The position numbers were made by a program, and so were the translations under genes. The notes beneath the pieces were generated by a model. The model was not told the origin of the DNA, did no database searches, and saw only the letters and a list, made by a program, of their open reading frames with translations. Shown piece after piece: positions 14,922-22,935 of a stretch of DNA of 57,102 bases. Numbering within the stretch: the first letter of the stretch is position 1; each line of letters starts with the position of its first letter. The stretch is from a virus. The stretch covers positions 1 through 57,102 of IMG/VR virus record IMGVR_UViG_3300031774_000016; one strand, 5' to 3'.

Positions 14922-16102
14922 AAAAATATTTAACATATGATGATGTAAACATAGTTCCAAAGTACTCGGAGTTAAAATCTCGTGATGATGTAGATCTTAC
15001 CACACGATTTACCAAGAATAGAAAACTACACATCCCAATAGTAGCCTCACCGATGGATACCGTAACTGAAGAAGATATGGCCATAGAGATGATGGAAAGG
15101 GGTGCCGTAGGTGTTATACATAGATTTATGTCTATTAAAAAACAATCTCGTATGATGCAATCATTACATTATAAATGGGATAGTTTTTTTAATATAGGTG
15201 ATGGTAAAGAAAGAAGTGCCGATAATGATTATGATGAGTGGTATAAGAAACTAAGTAATAAAAGTAAAATATCCAAATCAGATTGGGAGGATTTTAAAGA
15301 TTACGGAATGTTCACAGATGATATGGCAGAAACCGATAGGATGTGGAGAAACCTACCCTTATGTGCAGCAGTTGGTGTTACAGGAGATTATTTAGAAAGA
15401 GCGAAAGAATTGGTATTAAACGGATGTAATGTACTACTTATAGATGTAGCACACGGCCACCATAAAAATGTAGGAGACGCTATTGAAGAAATCAAGAGTA
15501 AAATATCAAACATCGAAGTCATTGCGGGAAACATTGCGACAAGAGATGGAGCAGAGTTTCTCTGTGAAAAAGGTGCTGACGGCATCAGAGTGGGAATCGG
15601 TAACGGCTCATTATGTGAAACAAGAATCAGGACTGGCGTTGGATTACCTCAGGTTAGTGTTCTTCTTGATGTGTATTCCGTTTGTGACGATTGGGATGTT
15701 CCTATTATTGCTGATGGTGGTATTCGGAATGTGGGTGATGTGGCTAAAGGACTTGGTTGCGGAGCTGACACCATCATGGTTGGTTCGTTACTTTCGGGCA
15801 CCAAAGAGAGTCCAGGTCAAATAGAAAAACAAGGTGAGTGGCCTAACGAAAAATTATTTAAAAAGTACAGAGGTTCTGCATCAAGAGATTCAAAAGGAAA
15901 CGATAAGAATGTTGAGGGAAATCATAAAGTGATTCCTTACAAGGGTAAAGTAAATAGAATACTTAGTGATATAGAAGATGGAATAAAAAGTTCGTGTTCC
16001 TATGTAGGGGCAAATAATCTTGCAGAATATAGATCTTTAGTAGAATTTGTAGAAGTAACAAATGCAGGTCAAGTAGAGGCTCGACCACATTTATTAAGTT
16101 AA
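14918..16102 (+). CDS. guaB: IMP dehydrogenase-like enzyme
   Basis: 394 residues from a TTG start. IMP dehydrogenase oxidises IMP to XMP with NAD, the committed step to guanine nucleotides. The TIM-barrel pattern is clear: LTYDDV start, ASPMDTVTE, IDVAHGHH, the catalytic loop GIGNGSLCETR with Cys233, GVGLPQ, IADGGIR and MVGSLLSGT, then KYRGSAS. The IADGGIR/GTKESPG pattern favours IMPDH over GMP reductase. The two regulatory CBS domains are missing; in their place (about 75-150) is an unrelated charged insert. Loss of CBS would free it from nucleotide feedback. The phage may use it to raise dGTP supply (inference). Confidence 0.88.
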   Translation: MKKYLTYDDVNIVPKYSELKSRDDVDLTTRFTKNRKLHIPIVASPMDTVTEEDMAIEMMERGAVGVIHRFMSIKKQSRMMQSLHYKWDSFFNIGDGKERSADNDYDEWYKKLSNKSKISKSDWEDFKDYGMFTDDMAETDRMWRNLPLCAAVGVTGDYLERAKELVLNGCNVLLIDVAHGHHKNVGDAIEEIKSKISNIEVIAGNIATRDGAEFLCEKGADGIRVGIGNGSLCETRIRTGVGLPQVSVLLDVYSVCDDWDVPIIADGGIRNVGDVAKGLGCGADTIMVGSLLSGTKESPGQIEKQGEWPNEKLFKKYRGSASRDSKGNDKNVEGNHKVIPYKGKVNRILSDIEDGIKSSCSYVGANNLAEYRSLVEFVEVTNAGQVEARPHLLS

Positions 16103-16115
16103 AGGAAAATTATAA

Positions 16116-16712
16116 ATGGTATTAGATAGTTTATTAGCAGGTGTAATGTTATTCAGTTCATTCGCCGCAAGAACACCAAATGTACAACCAAATCCAGATG
16201 ACTACGAGGTTAGTATTGGGATAAATCATAATAACTTTCATTTCAATCGTCAATGGGAAAGAGAACTTGGTGAGTTCTATATAGATGATTTGTTTTGGGC
16301 CAAGTTTGATAATGGTATTTATTTTAAACCTGAGTATATGAATAAGGAAAGTCAAGGAGTTAGATATTTGAAGATTGACTCAAGACGAAGTTGGAAAGGT
16401 TTTTCTTTTGGATTCACAAGCCGTAATGATGATAGTGATGTGTTCAGTTCTAACTTTGTAACATTTATATCTTTTGGTGGAAGTACAAAGAAAAAGTATT
16501 GGGAAAAAGTAGATGTTGAATTTTCTTTTGATGGATACTTGCCACCAAGTGAAGAAGAAGGTAGAGATACTTTTGAGTTTGAAAATAAATTTAAAACATC
16601 ATATCCACTAACAGAAAAACTTAGGTTGTATAATATAGGTGAAATATCTAAACTTCAAGGTAAACAATTTTACAAGGCTAAAATTGGATTTGAATATTTA
16701 TTTAAAAAGTAA
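16116..16712 (+). CDS. Predicted secreted beta-barrel-like protein, 198 aa
   Basis: N-terminal hydrophobic segment (LLAGVMLFSSFAA) suits a signal peptide. The rest is alternating beta strands rich in aromatic residues and Gly (YEVSIGIN, GFSFGFTS, FVTFISFGG), ending in a strand close to a barrel signature (KIGFEYLFKK). Probably an outer-membrane or periplasmic protein made in the host. No family named. Confidence 0.6.
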   Translation: MVLDSLLAGVMLFSSFAARTPNVQPNPDDYEVSIGINHNNFHFNRQWERELGEFYIDDLFWAKFDNGIYFKPEYMNKESQGVRYLKIDSRRSWKGFSFGFTSRNDDSDVFSSNFVTFISFGGSTKKKYWEKVDVEFSFDGYLPPSEEEGRDTFEFENKFKTSYPLTEKLRLYNIGEISKLQGKQFYKAKIGFEYLFKK

Positions 16713-16723
16713 CGGAGAAAAAA

Positions 16724-16972
16724 ATGAATAAATTTTATACTGCAGCTTTAAGTCATTGGGAATCACAGAGAGATGAGGCTTTAGCTACATTAGATTTATA
16801 TTTTAATAAATCAGTAGGTATCGGAGAACACTCTAAAATATTAGATGAAATACATATATGGACTCATAAACTATCTGAGGCTACTGAAAATATAAGCTCA
16901 CTTAAAACATTTTTTGATGAATATGGTGATGTAAAAGACAACAATAAAACGAAAAAATTATTAAATGATTAA
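16724..16972 (+). CDS. Hypothetical 82-aa helical protein
   Basis: Preceded by ACGGAG. Entirely helical and acidic, overlapping the next gene by eight bases. No known family. Confidence 0.65.
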   Translation: MNKFYTAALSHWESQRDEALATLDLYFNKSVGIGEHSKILDEIHIWTHKLSEATENISSLKTFFDEYGDVKDNNKTKKLLND

Positions 16973-17285
16973 AATTTTAATATCATATCTTTTGGCATTA
17001 ACTATAATAGGTAGTGGGGTATTTTTATTTTGTGCCTTGGTTAGTTTACCTTTTTGGTTAATGTGGAATTGGTTAATTCCAGATATATTTGGATTACCAA
17101 TCATAACTTGGTTACAGGCATTTGGTCTTTGGACTTTTATAGTATTGATAAGATCAAGTAATTTTAATTATGCTAAAACATTTAATCCCTCAAAAATTTC
17201 AGAAGATGGTACAGAATTATCACCTTTTGGTGATAATACTTGGAATCAATGGGTTGAACAAATTAAGAAAAATTATCGTGCATAA
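16965..17285 (+). CDS. 106-aa two-span membrane protein
   Basis: Two hydrophobic helices in residues 3-33 and about 38-55, then a polar tail. The topology would suit a holin or membrane anchor, but there is no specific signature. Confidence 0.65.
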   Translation: MIKILISYLLALTIIGSGVFLFCALVSLPFWLMWNWLIPDIFGLPIITWLQAFGLWTFIVLIRSSNFNYAKTFNPSKISEDGTELSPFGDNTWNQWVEQIKKNYRA

Positions 17286-17327
17286 TTATATTTTTGATAC
17301 TTATCTTAAATTATGGAGATGACTAAA

Positions 17328-17489
17328 ATGGACATAACTAAGATTATTCAGACATTGAGTGAGGCATTAGATGATAAAGATTGGGATTTGGTAAAAGAAT
17401 TGTTAGAAGAATTAATTTATGAAGATGATAATCCTATCCAAGAATACGAGAAGGATAAGGATGTGGATAATGAAAATTTATGGGGCTGA
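17328..17489 (+). CDS. Hypothetical acidic 53-aa protein ending inside the tmRNA gene
   Basis: ATG at 17328 with TGGAGAT upstream. A helical, very acidic peptide. Its last two codons and TGA fall in the first eight bases of the tmRNA gene, so 5' processing of the tmRNA precursor would leave this reading frame without a stop codon. No known family. Confidence 0.65.
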   Translation: MDITKIIQTLSEALDDKDWDLVKELLEELIYEDDNPIQEYEKDKDVDNENLWG

Positions 17490-17896
17490 CTTGGAAATCG
17501 ACTGGTGTTATTCGATACTAAAGTGCAGCAGAGTTTGAGTAGACTCTTAAATAAGACTCAACGAAACCTAAATGGCGATACATCGCTAGACGGGTTGGAC
17601 ATTGATTGGCATTTAGCTAATCTTGAAATGGGATTCGACAATTTTGTTGAACCTGTTCAAAATGACCAACCATCTTACGCCTACGCGGCATAAGTTACTG
17701 AGTTGTCTAACACTCGGTCATAAAATAAGTTAGACATCAACTCCTCATGTTATGAGTATAAAAGAACATACGGAGCTATCCAAAAAAATAGTCGGTGGTT
17801 TGTAGGTAACTTCTCGGAGGGTAGTAACCTAACTAAGCTGTAAATGACTTTGTAAAGAAGGCAAACAGGACGGGAGTTCGAATCTCCCCAGCTCCA
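17482..17896 (+). ncRNA. ssrA: tmRNA (transfer-messenger RNA)
   Basis: 415 bases. Acceptor GGGGCTG (17482-17488) pairs with CAGCTCC (17889-17895), with the G3-U70-type wobble that marks it for alanylation, and A is the discriminator. The 5' GGGGCTGACTTGG and the GGGAGTTCGAATCTCCC T arm are classical. Pseudoknot 1: AGAGT 17530-17534 with ACTCT 17543-17547, and TTGAGT 17535-17540 with ACTCAA 17556-17561. A second pseudoknot uses 17697-17703 with 17712-17718 and 17705-17711 with 17729-17735. The tag frame ends SYAYAA then TAA (17691-17693), a normal protease-signal ending. It rescues ribosomes stalled on broken messages. CCA is not encoded in full. Confidence 0.95.
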
Positions 17897-17916
17897 CAAA
17901 ATTAGCAAGAAAGTAC

Positions 17917-17945
17917 TTGTAAATGGTTATAAAGGGTTGTAAGAT
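17917..17945 (+). promoter_or_regulatory. Sigma70-like promoter P6 (leaderless)
   Basis: TTGTAA at 17917-17922, 17-base spacer, TAAGAT at 17940-17945. The methyltransferase ATG at 17952 is exactly where transcription should start, so this message is probably leaderless, like that of P4. Confidence 0.65.
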
Positions 17946-17951
17946 CAATAT

Positions 17952-19388
17952 ATGAAAAAATACTATTATGAAAGAAGTAATCTTCTTGAGAGTGATGTGA
18001 ACATCAACTTTGATGAATTACTATACATGAATGAAGAAGAAACTTCTAAATGGATTGAAAAACTTAGAAGTTTTATTATTTCAGAATGGGATGATAAAGG
18101 TATTCCACCTACAATCGGAGCCAATACTTCAGATATAAAAAAGAACTTTAAGAAACTACGAGAGTATGATGTTCATAATAAGTTTTTGGTTCGTGATGAT
18201 GATGGCAATGAAAATGTTATTAAGAATTACAATAAACATGCCAGTAGTGTTAATCAGTTCTTTCCAACTATGTTAAAGACTCGTGTTCAGAATGGTAGTA
18301 TTTATGATTGGTTTACGGATGAGTATAAAGATAAATTTCAAAAGGTTATAAAGAGAATATTAAAAAGAGATTCAATGTATAATTGGTCTAAATGTATTTT
18401 AGATGGTGAAGATATACCAGAGAATTTCTTTATTGTCCAACATAAACATAATGCTGTAGAGAGTAAGTACAAGACTTTATCAGTTGAAGAAGTAGAGAAG
18501 TTAGATGATAAACATAAAACTAATCTACCAAAGGAGTTAGATGGTGATACATATAAATTCTTGGTTAGGGATTTTCAGTTAGGACAAAAGTTATTTCCAG
18601 CTGGTATTCAGGCATTTCGTTTAGGACTTGGACAACCAGCCGTAAACTTTCCACCATTAACCGCTAGATATTTGTATGAAAGATTTACAGACCATATTAA
18701 TATCGATGAACTCGAACCCAAACAATTAAATATTTATGATCCTTCAAGTGGTTGGGGTGGTAGAATACTTGGAGCTATGTCCTCGTTGAAAAGAATACAT
18801 TATATTGGAACAGACCCGAACACCGATAACTATATTGATGAGGTGGGTATATCAAGATATGAATATGTAGCTAACTTTTTTAACAATGAGGTATTGGAAA
18901 CTAATCCATTTTGGGAAGAAGAAAAAAATACATTTCACTATTTTCAAGAAGGTTCAGAACACATCGGAAACCATCCTGAATTCCAACAATATAAAGGTAA
19001 GTTGGATATGGTATTTACATCACCACCTTATTTTGATAGGGAACAATATTCAGAAGATGAGGAACAATCATTTAAGGCATATCCTAAATATGATGATTGG
19101 AGAGATAATTTTCTCAATCCCACATTGACCAATGCTTTTAATAGTTTACGAAAAGATAGATATTTATTATGGAACATAGCTGATATAAAAATCGGAAAAG
19201 ATAAATACCATCCTCTTGAACAAGATAGTATCGATGTAATCGAAAACCTCGGTGGTGAGTATCAAGGTAAACTCAAAATGTTGATGACTTCAATGGTTGG
19301 AGTAGACCAATCAAATGTTAAAAACTCGGTTAAAATAAATGGAACTTATTTAAAGTATGAACCAATATTCATTTTTTACAAGAAATGA
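17952..19388 (+). CDS. DNA methyltransferase (TSPPY type)
   Basis: 478 residues. The C-terminal half has the S-adenosylmethionine motif as DPSSGWGGR (about 263-271) and the catalytic motif TSPPYF (about 356-361), the order and form of N4-cytosine/N6-adenine DNA methyltransferases. The N-terminal 220 residues are a phage-specific region that may recognise the target. It would modify phage DNA, possibly to escape restriction or mark its own genome. No restriction enzyme gene is adjacent. The translation start has no ribosome binding site, consistent with a leaderless message. Confidence 0.85.
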   Translation: MKKYYYERSNLLESDVNINFDELLYMNEEETSKWIEKLRSFIISEWDDKGIPPTIGANTSDIKKNFKKLREYDVHNKFLVRDDDGNENVIKNYNKHASSVNQFFPTMLKTRVQNGSIYDWFTDEYKDKFQKVIKRILKRDSMYNWSKCILDGEDIPENFFIVQHKHNAVESKYKTLSVEEVEKLDDKHKTNLPKELDGDTYKFLVRDFQLGQKLFPAGIQAFRLGLGQPAVNFPPLTARYLYERFTDHINIDELEPKQLNIYDPSSGWGGRILGAMSSLKRIHYIGTDPNTDNYIDEVGISRYEYVANFFNNEVLETNPFWEEEKNTFHYFQEGSEHIGNHPEFQQYKGKLDMVFTSPPYFDREQYSEDEEQSFKAYPKYDDWRDNFLNPTLTNAFNSLRKDRYLLWNIADIKIGKDKYHPLEQDSIDVIENLGGEYQGKLKMLMTSMVGVDQSNVKNSVKINGTYLKYEPIFIFYKK

Positions 19389-19389
19389 C

Positions 19390-19418
19390 TTGACTTTTAC
19401 TGCAAATTGTCGTAAGAT
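19390..19418 (+). promoter_or_regulatory. Sigma70-like promoter P7
   Basis: TTGACT at 19390-19395, 17-base spacer, TAAGAT at 19413-19418; the leader then has AAAGGA before the ATG at 19445. Confidence 0.75.
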
Positions 19419-19444
19419 CAAGAGTAATTCGAAAGGAAAATAGT

Positions 19445-19981
19445 ATGATAAGTACAAGAACAGCAATTGCGGGAGTTGTGTTCGTAACAATGGTTAATGG
19501 GTTTATATCCATTAATATGTTTAAGAATCAATCCAAATTCTACTCAAATGAAGTAGATAAATTGCTACAGAGCAATGAACAACTACATACAGAACTTCAA
19601 GAATTTTATCAGTTCGGTATTGAGGTTGATGTAACGATGTATCAACCTGTTTATCCACAAACAGATAATTCACCTGATATCACAGCTGATGGAACAAAGA
19701 TTCGTATCCATAAGGCAAGTGAGTATAAGTTTGTAGCTCTATCACGAAATCTATTATCAAGATGGGGAGGCCCATTTAACTATGGAGATTTTATATACAT
19801 CAAGGGAACAAAAGATAAAGATGGAGTGTATCAAGTAAGGGATACAATGAATCCTAAATGGGTTAATGTCGTGGATATATTAGAATCTACGCATGTAAGT
19901 CCATACAAATATGAAAATGTTCACATCTACAAGATGAATTGGACAGATAATTTAACACTATTAGAAGATAAAAAGTCATAA
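19445..19981 (+). CDS. 3D-domain protein, candidate peptidoglycan lytic enzyme
   Basis: 178 residues: an N-terminal transmembrane or signal-anchor helix (TAIAGVVFVTMVNGFISI, about 6-23), a short coiled coil, then a double-psi barrel domain resembling the 3D (Asp-Asp-Asp) domain of MltA/RpfB-type enzymes: VTMYQP, DITADGT, NYGDFIYIKG, VRDTMNPKWVNVVDI. The Asp residues at these points match the catalytic set. It could be a signal-anchored endolysin or a lytic transglycosylase. Its position after a strong early-type promoter is unusual for a lysin. Confidence 0.65.
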   Translation: MISTRTAIAGVVFVTMVNGFISINMFKNQSKFYSNEVDKLLQSNEQLHTELQEFYQFGIEVDVTMYQPVYPQTDNSPDITADGTKIRIHKASEYKFVALSRNLLSRWGGPFNYGDFIYIKGTKDKDGVYQVRDTMNPKWVNVVDILESTHVSPYKYENVHIYKMNWTDNLTLLEDKKS

Positions 19982-19998
19982 ATAATAAAGGAGAAACA

Positions 19999-20187
19999 AT
20001 GGACAAAAAGAAAACCGAAATAAAAGTTGGTGATTGGGTTCATGTATTATTAGTAGGATTAGATTCAGGAAACGAACCTGCATATCAAATCGAAAAGATT
20101 GAGGGAGATGATTACTATGTTGTACAGACCGAAGGTACATATCAACATAGGATGAAAACCAAAAAGAATAGATTGAAAAAGTTATAA
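19999..20187 (+). CDS. Hypothetical 62-aa SH3/KOW-like protein
   Basis: AAGGAG upstream. Basic and beta-rich, with IKVGDWVHVLLVG and YYVVQTEGTYQHRM strands typical of a small SH3-like barrel. No named family. Confidence 0.65.
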   Translation: MDKKKTEIKVGDWVHVLLVGLDSGNEPAYQIEKIEGDDYYVVQTEGTYQHRMKTKKNRLKKL

Positions 20188-20202
20188 AATAAGAGGTTAT
20201 AA

Positions 20203-21003
20203 ATGAAACAACTTACAGAAGAACAATTACTTGGTAATTGGGAAAAGTTGTTGCAACTTGTAGAAGATACATTCGAGGGAGAACGAAAAGAGAAACTCTT
20301 GGAAATGTATAAGTTCTTTGAAGATAGAATGATAGTTGCACCAGCGAGTGGTAAAGAAGAATATCACTATTGTTATGCAGGTGGTTATGTAAATCATGTA
20401 CTGCATGTTTGTGAAACGGCATTAGAAGTATCCAAGACCTATGAAAAGGTTGGTGGGTATAAAGATTGGACAGATGAAGAACTCATCTTTTCTGCTATGC
20501 ACCACGACTTAGGTAAGGTCGGAGATTTACTTGGGGAGTATTACATTCCACAAGATAATGATTGGAGAAGAAAGACTCTCGGTGAGATATTCACACACAA
20601 TACAGAAATAGATAATATGAGAGTTACCGATAGGGCGTTGTTTTTACTGCAACACTTTGGGGTAAAGGTCAATCTAAAAGAAACTCTTGCTATCAAGGTA
20701 TCTGATGGACTCTATGACGAAGCTAACACCTACTATATGAAAGTGTTTGACGCAAGTCGTTCCTTAAAAAATCATATGCCGTACATCATACATTGGGCTG
20801 ACCATATGGCTACACAAGCTGAATTTGATGAGTGGAAACGAGAAGATGAGGATAACAAAGAGGAAATGGAAAGTAGGTTAAGTAATATTAAAAATATTAG
20901 CGTCGGTAAAAAAGAATCAAAACCTAAAACCAAACAAAAAGATAAAGTTTTAGAATCAAAACATCAAGATTTATTTGATGAATTATTTGGAGATGATAAA
21001 TGA
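20203..21003 (+). CDS. HD-domain phosphohydrolase
   Basis: 266 residues. The HD signature is complete: His at YVNHVLHV, the MHHDLGK doublet (about 99-105) and a late Asp at HWADHMA. HD enzymes hydrolyse phosphate esters of nucleotides (dNTPs, cyclic nucleotides, ppGpp-like compounds). A Lys-rich tail follows the core. The substrate is unknown; candidates are nucleotide pool control or removal of signalling nucleotides. Its end overlaps the next gene by four bases. Confidence 0.8.
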   Translation: MKQLTEEQLLGNWEKLLQLVEDTFEGERKEKLLEMYKFFEDRMIVAPASGKEEYHYCYAGGYVNHVLHVCETALEVSKTYEKVGGYKDWTDEELIFSAMHHDLGKVGDLLGEYYIPQDNDWRRKTLGEIFTHNTEIDNMRVTDRALFLLQHFGVKVNLKETLAIKVSDGLYDEANTYYMKVFDASRSLKNHMPYIIHWADHMATQAEFDEWKREDEDNKEEMESRLSNIKNISVGKKESKPKTKQKDKVLESKHQDLFDELFGDDK

Positions 21004-21260
21004 TAATAGAAATAGTATTAGGATTAGTAATTCTTGTTGAATCATATGTAATATGGAATTTAATGAGAAAAACAGAACTACTTGAAACTTGGGTAGAGAA
21101 CTTTACCGATAGGGTAAATAAAGTCCAACAAGAGTTAAGTGAAATAGACTCAACTGGTCATTTTGAATCAGATGACGAAGTGGGTTCTATATTCACATCA
21201 ATAAAAGAAGTAATAAACGATTTAAACAATAATACCGAACAGGAGTTAATTAGTGAGTAA
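21000..21260 (+). CDS. 86-aa single-span membrane protein with coiled coil
   Basis: N-terminal transmembrane helix (IEIVLGLVILVESYVIW) then an acidic coiled coil. ATGA overlap with the HD gene and an eight-base overlap with gp55. Function unknown; position suggests a membrane adaptor. Confidence 0.65.
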   Translation: MIIEIVLGLVILVESYVIWNLMRKTELLETWVENFTDRVNKVQQELSEIDSTGHFESDDEVGSIFTSIKEVINDLNNNTEQELISE

Positions 21261-21987
21261 AGCAACTAAACCAGTAAAGAAGAAGAAAAAACCTAAAAAT
21301 TATTATTTTAATCAGACAACTGAAAATGCTATCATTCGTTACAACAAAACAGATAGTGCTAGGTTAAAGAATAAAATATATACTGAACATATTGCATATG
21401 CTTTTGATAAGTTAGCTGAGAATATTATTCATACATTTAAGTTTTATTATTTTGATGTTCCATCAGAACAAGTAAAACACGAAGTAGTTTCGTTTCTTGT
21501 TATGAATATGCACAAGTTTAAAGAAGGTAAAGGTAAGGCCTTTTCTTATTTTAGTATTGTAGCAAAGAATTATTTAATACTACATAATAATAAAAACTAT
21601 AAGAATTATAAGATTCACGATAAGATGGATGTTCTTGATTATAGTAGAAATATTCGTGAATCTCAAGATATGAAAGATGTTGCAGATTTTAATGAAGAAT
21701 ATGTAAATCAAATGCTAGAGTATTGGGAAGAAAATCTAACTAATATATTTAGACGACAAAAAGATATATTAGTTGCAGATTCTGTATTAGAAATGTTTAG
21801 ACGAAGGGATAATATAGAAAACTTTAATAAGAAAGCTTTATATATTCTTATTCGTGAGATGACTGGTTCTAAAACTCAACACATCACTCGTATAGTTAAT
21901 ATTATGAAAAAATATAATAATCAACTAACAAGAGAGTTTCAACAGACTGGTCAATTAGATACTGCTAACACAGGATCATTTTTGTAA
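21253..21987 (+). CDS. T4 gp55-like late sigma factor
   Basis: 244 residues from a GTG start. After a Lys-rich start, residues 75-125 have the sigma region 2-like pattern of gp55 relatives: EVVSFLVMNMHKFKEGKGKAF followed by SYFSIVAKNYLI and a basic Lys/Asn stretch. In T4, gp55 joins host RNA polymerase and, with gp33 and the sliding clamp, reads late promoters that have only a -10 element. This supports the proposal that the AT-rich elements before structural genes are late promoters. Downstream is a strong terminator. Confidence 0.8.
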   Translation: MSKATKPVKKKKKPKNYYFNQTTENAIIRYNKTDSARLKNKIYTEHIAYAFDKLAENIIHTFKFYYFDVPSEQVKHEVVSFLVMNMHKFKEGKGKAFSYFSIVAKNYLILHNNKNYKNYKIHDKMDVLDYSRNIRESQDMKDVADFNEEYVNQMLEYWEENLTNIFRRQKDILVADSVLEMFRRRDNIENFNKKALYILIREMTGSKTQHITRIVNIMKKYNNQLTREFQQTGQLDTANTGSFL

Positions 21988-22060
21988 CAATTTGTTATGT
22001 AGTGTTACACATTTGTGTTACGAAATGATACACTCTTAAAAAACTTCTAAAAAATAAAAG

Positions 22061-22088
22061 ACCTCATTTTTTGAATGGGGTTTTTTTG
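22061..22088 (+). terminator. Terminator after the gp55-like gene
   Basis: ACCTCATT (22061-22068) pairs with AATGGGGT (22074-22081), with one G-T pair, followed by seven T's. It separates the gp55 operon from the prepilin cassette. Confidence 0.85.
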
Positions 22089-22188
22089 TGCCCTTGTAAC
22101 TTCATACATATAGACACTTAAAATTATTTTTATTTTTTTTCTCAAAATAGGGTAGTTTGGTATAGTTCTTGTAGTATATAGGTAGAGA

Positions 22189-22205
22189 TAGATTATTCGA
22201 ATCTA
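22189..22205 (+). promoter_or_regulatory. Inverted repeat in the prepilin leader
   Basis: TAGATT (22189-22194) and AATCTA (22200-22205) flank a five-base loop, 29 bases before the prepilin ATG. It may be a hairpin that protects the mRNA or an operator. The 146-base stretch between the terminator and the prepilin gene must hold the promoter, but I cannot place a convincing one. Confidence 0.35.
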
Positions 22206-22234
22206 TTAAAACGAAATAATAAAGGAGAACTGAA

Positions 22235-22903
22235 ATGTTCGAAACTATAAAAAAACTCGTAAAATCTTTTATGAGAAAACTCAAGAGTACTAATGGTAAT
22301 TCACTAGCTGAATTCGCTGTTACTACTGCAATGATGGCAACACTTGCTACAACAGCCGCACCAAAATTTGGACAAGTTGGAGCAGGAGCTAAAGAAAAGA
22401 AAACAATGAATAACATTGACAAAATTCTTACAGTTGCTAATAACTTTTACAACCAAACATTGTCTGAAGAAGGTAAAGGAAGATTTCCTGGACAAGAGAA
22501 GTATGATGTCGCTGTAGGTGGTGTCACTTTAGCTGAAGGAGCTTCTACTGATGAAACTCTTGAAGCTTATGTGGAAACAATACTTGACCAAAAAGTATCT
22601 TATACATCAGAGTTAGGTGAGTTCGTTTATGTATTTTCACCAGCATCAGATGATGATGACGCATTACAAGGTGATTGGATGAGTTTAGAATCATCAGTTG
22701 GTTACGATGGTAACGATGAAATTGGTGCTCTTGACTTCAAACAAGACTTTGGTAACAATGGTATGACAAGTCCATTTCAGGATGGTTCATACGCATATTT
22801 AGTAATACCAGGAAGTGGTAGTGGTACATCCGCACAAGCTCCTGTTCTTGTAGTAATAGATACTGAGAATCCATCTAAACTACATAAAACTTTAGTACCT
22901 TAA
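22235..22903 (+). CDS. Type IV prepilin-like protein 1
   Basis: 222 residues. A basic leader of 21 residues ends in Gly and is followed by NSLAEFAVTTAMMATLATTA; counting from the cleavage site, Glu is at +5 and Pro at +22, the two landmark positions of type IV pilins. The mature domain (about 195 residues) is acidic and beta-rich with a Pro/Gly/Ser-rich end. AAGGAG lies upstream. Prepilin peptidase (PilD) of the host would be needed, as none is encoded here. Probably assembled into, or interfering with, a host pilus or type II secretion pseudopilus. Confidence 0.78.
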   Translation: MFETIKKLVKSFMRKLKSTNGNSLAEFAVTTAMMATLATTAAPKFGQVGAGAKEKKTMNNIDKILTVANNFYNQTLSEEGKGRFPGQEKYDVAVGGVTLAEGASTDETLEAYVETILDQKVSYTSELGEFVYVFSPASDDDDALQGDWMSLESSVGYDGNDEIGALDFKQDFGNNGMTSPFQDGSYAYLVIPGSGSGTSAQAPVLVVIDTENPSKLHKTLVP

Positions 22904-22935
22904 TCGAAAATAAAAAAACACCGAAAGGAAAAACA

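Noticed and set aside
15483-15824. 113-aa frame inside the IMP dehydrogenase gene, with hydrophobic end
   Set aside because: Out-of-frame shadow of a conserved enzyme; no ribosome binding site and no independent support.
17505-17693. 62-aa frame ending PSYAYAA as an ordinary protein gene
   Set aside because: It lies wholly inside the tmRNA; only its last part is translated, as the proteolysis tag. The apparent GTG start is in the tRNA-like/pseudoknot region.
7369-19418. Bacteroidetes-type promoters (TTTG ... TAnnTTTG)
   Set aside because: The recurrent promoter has TTGACT and TAAGAT/TATATT at 17 bases, which is the general sigma70 form; I saw no matching run of the Bacteroidetes form upstream of these genes.
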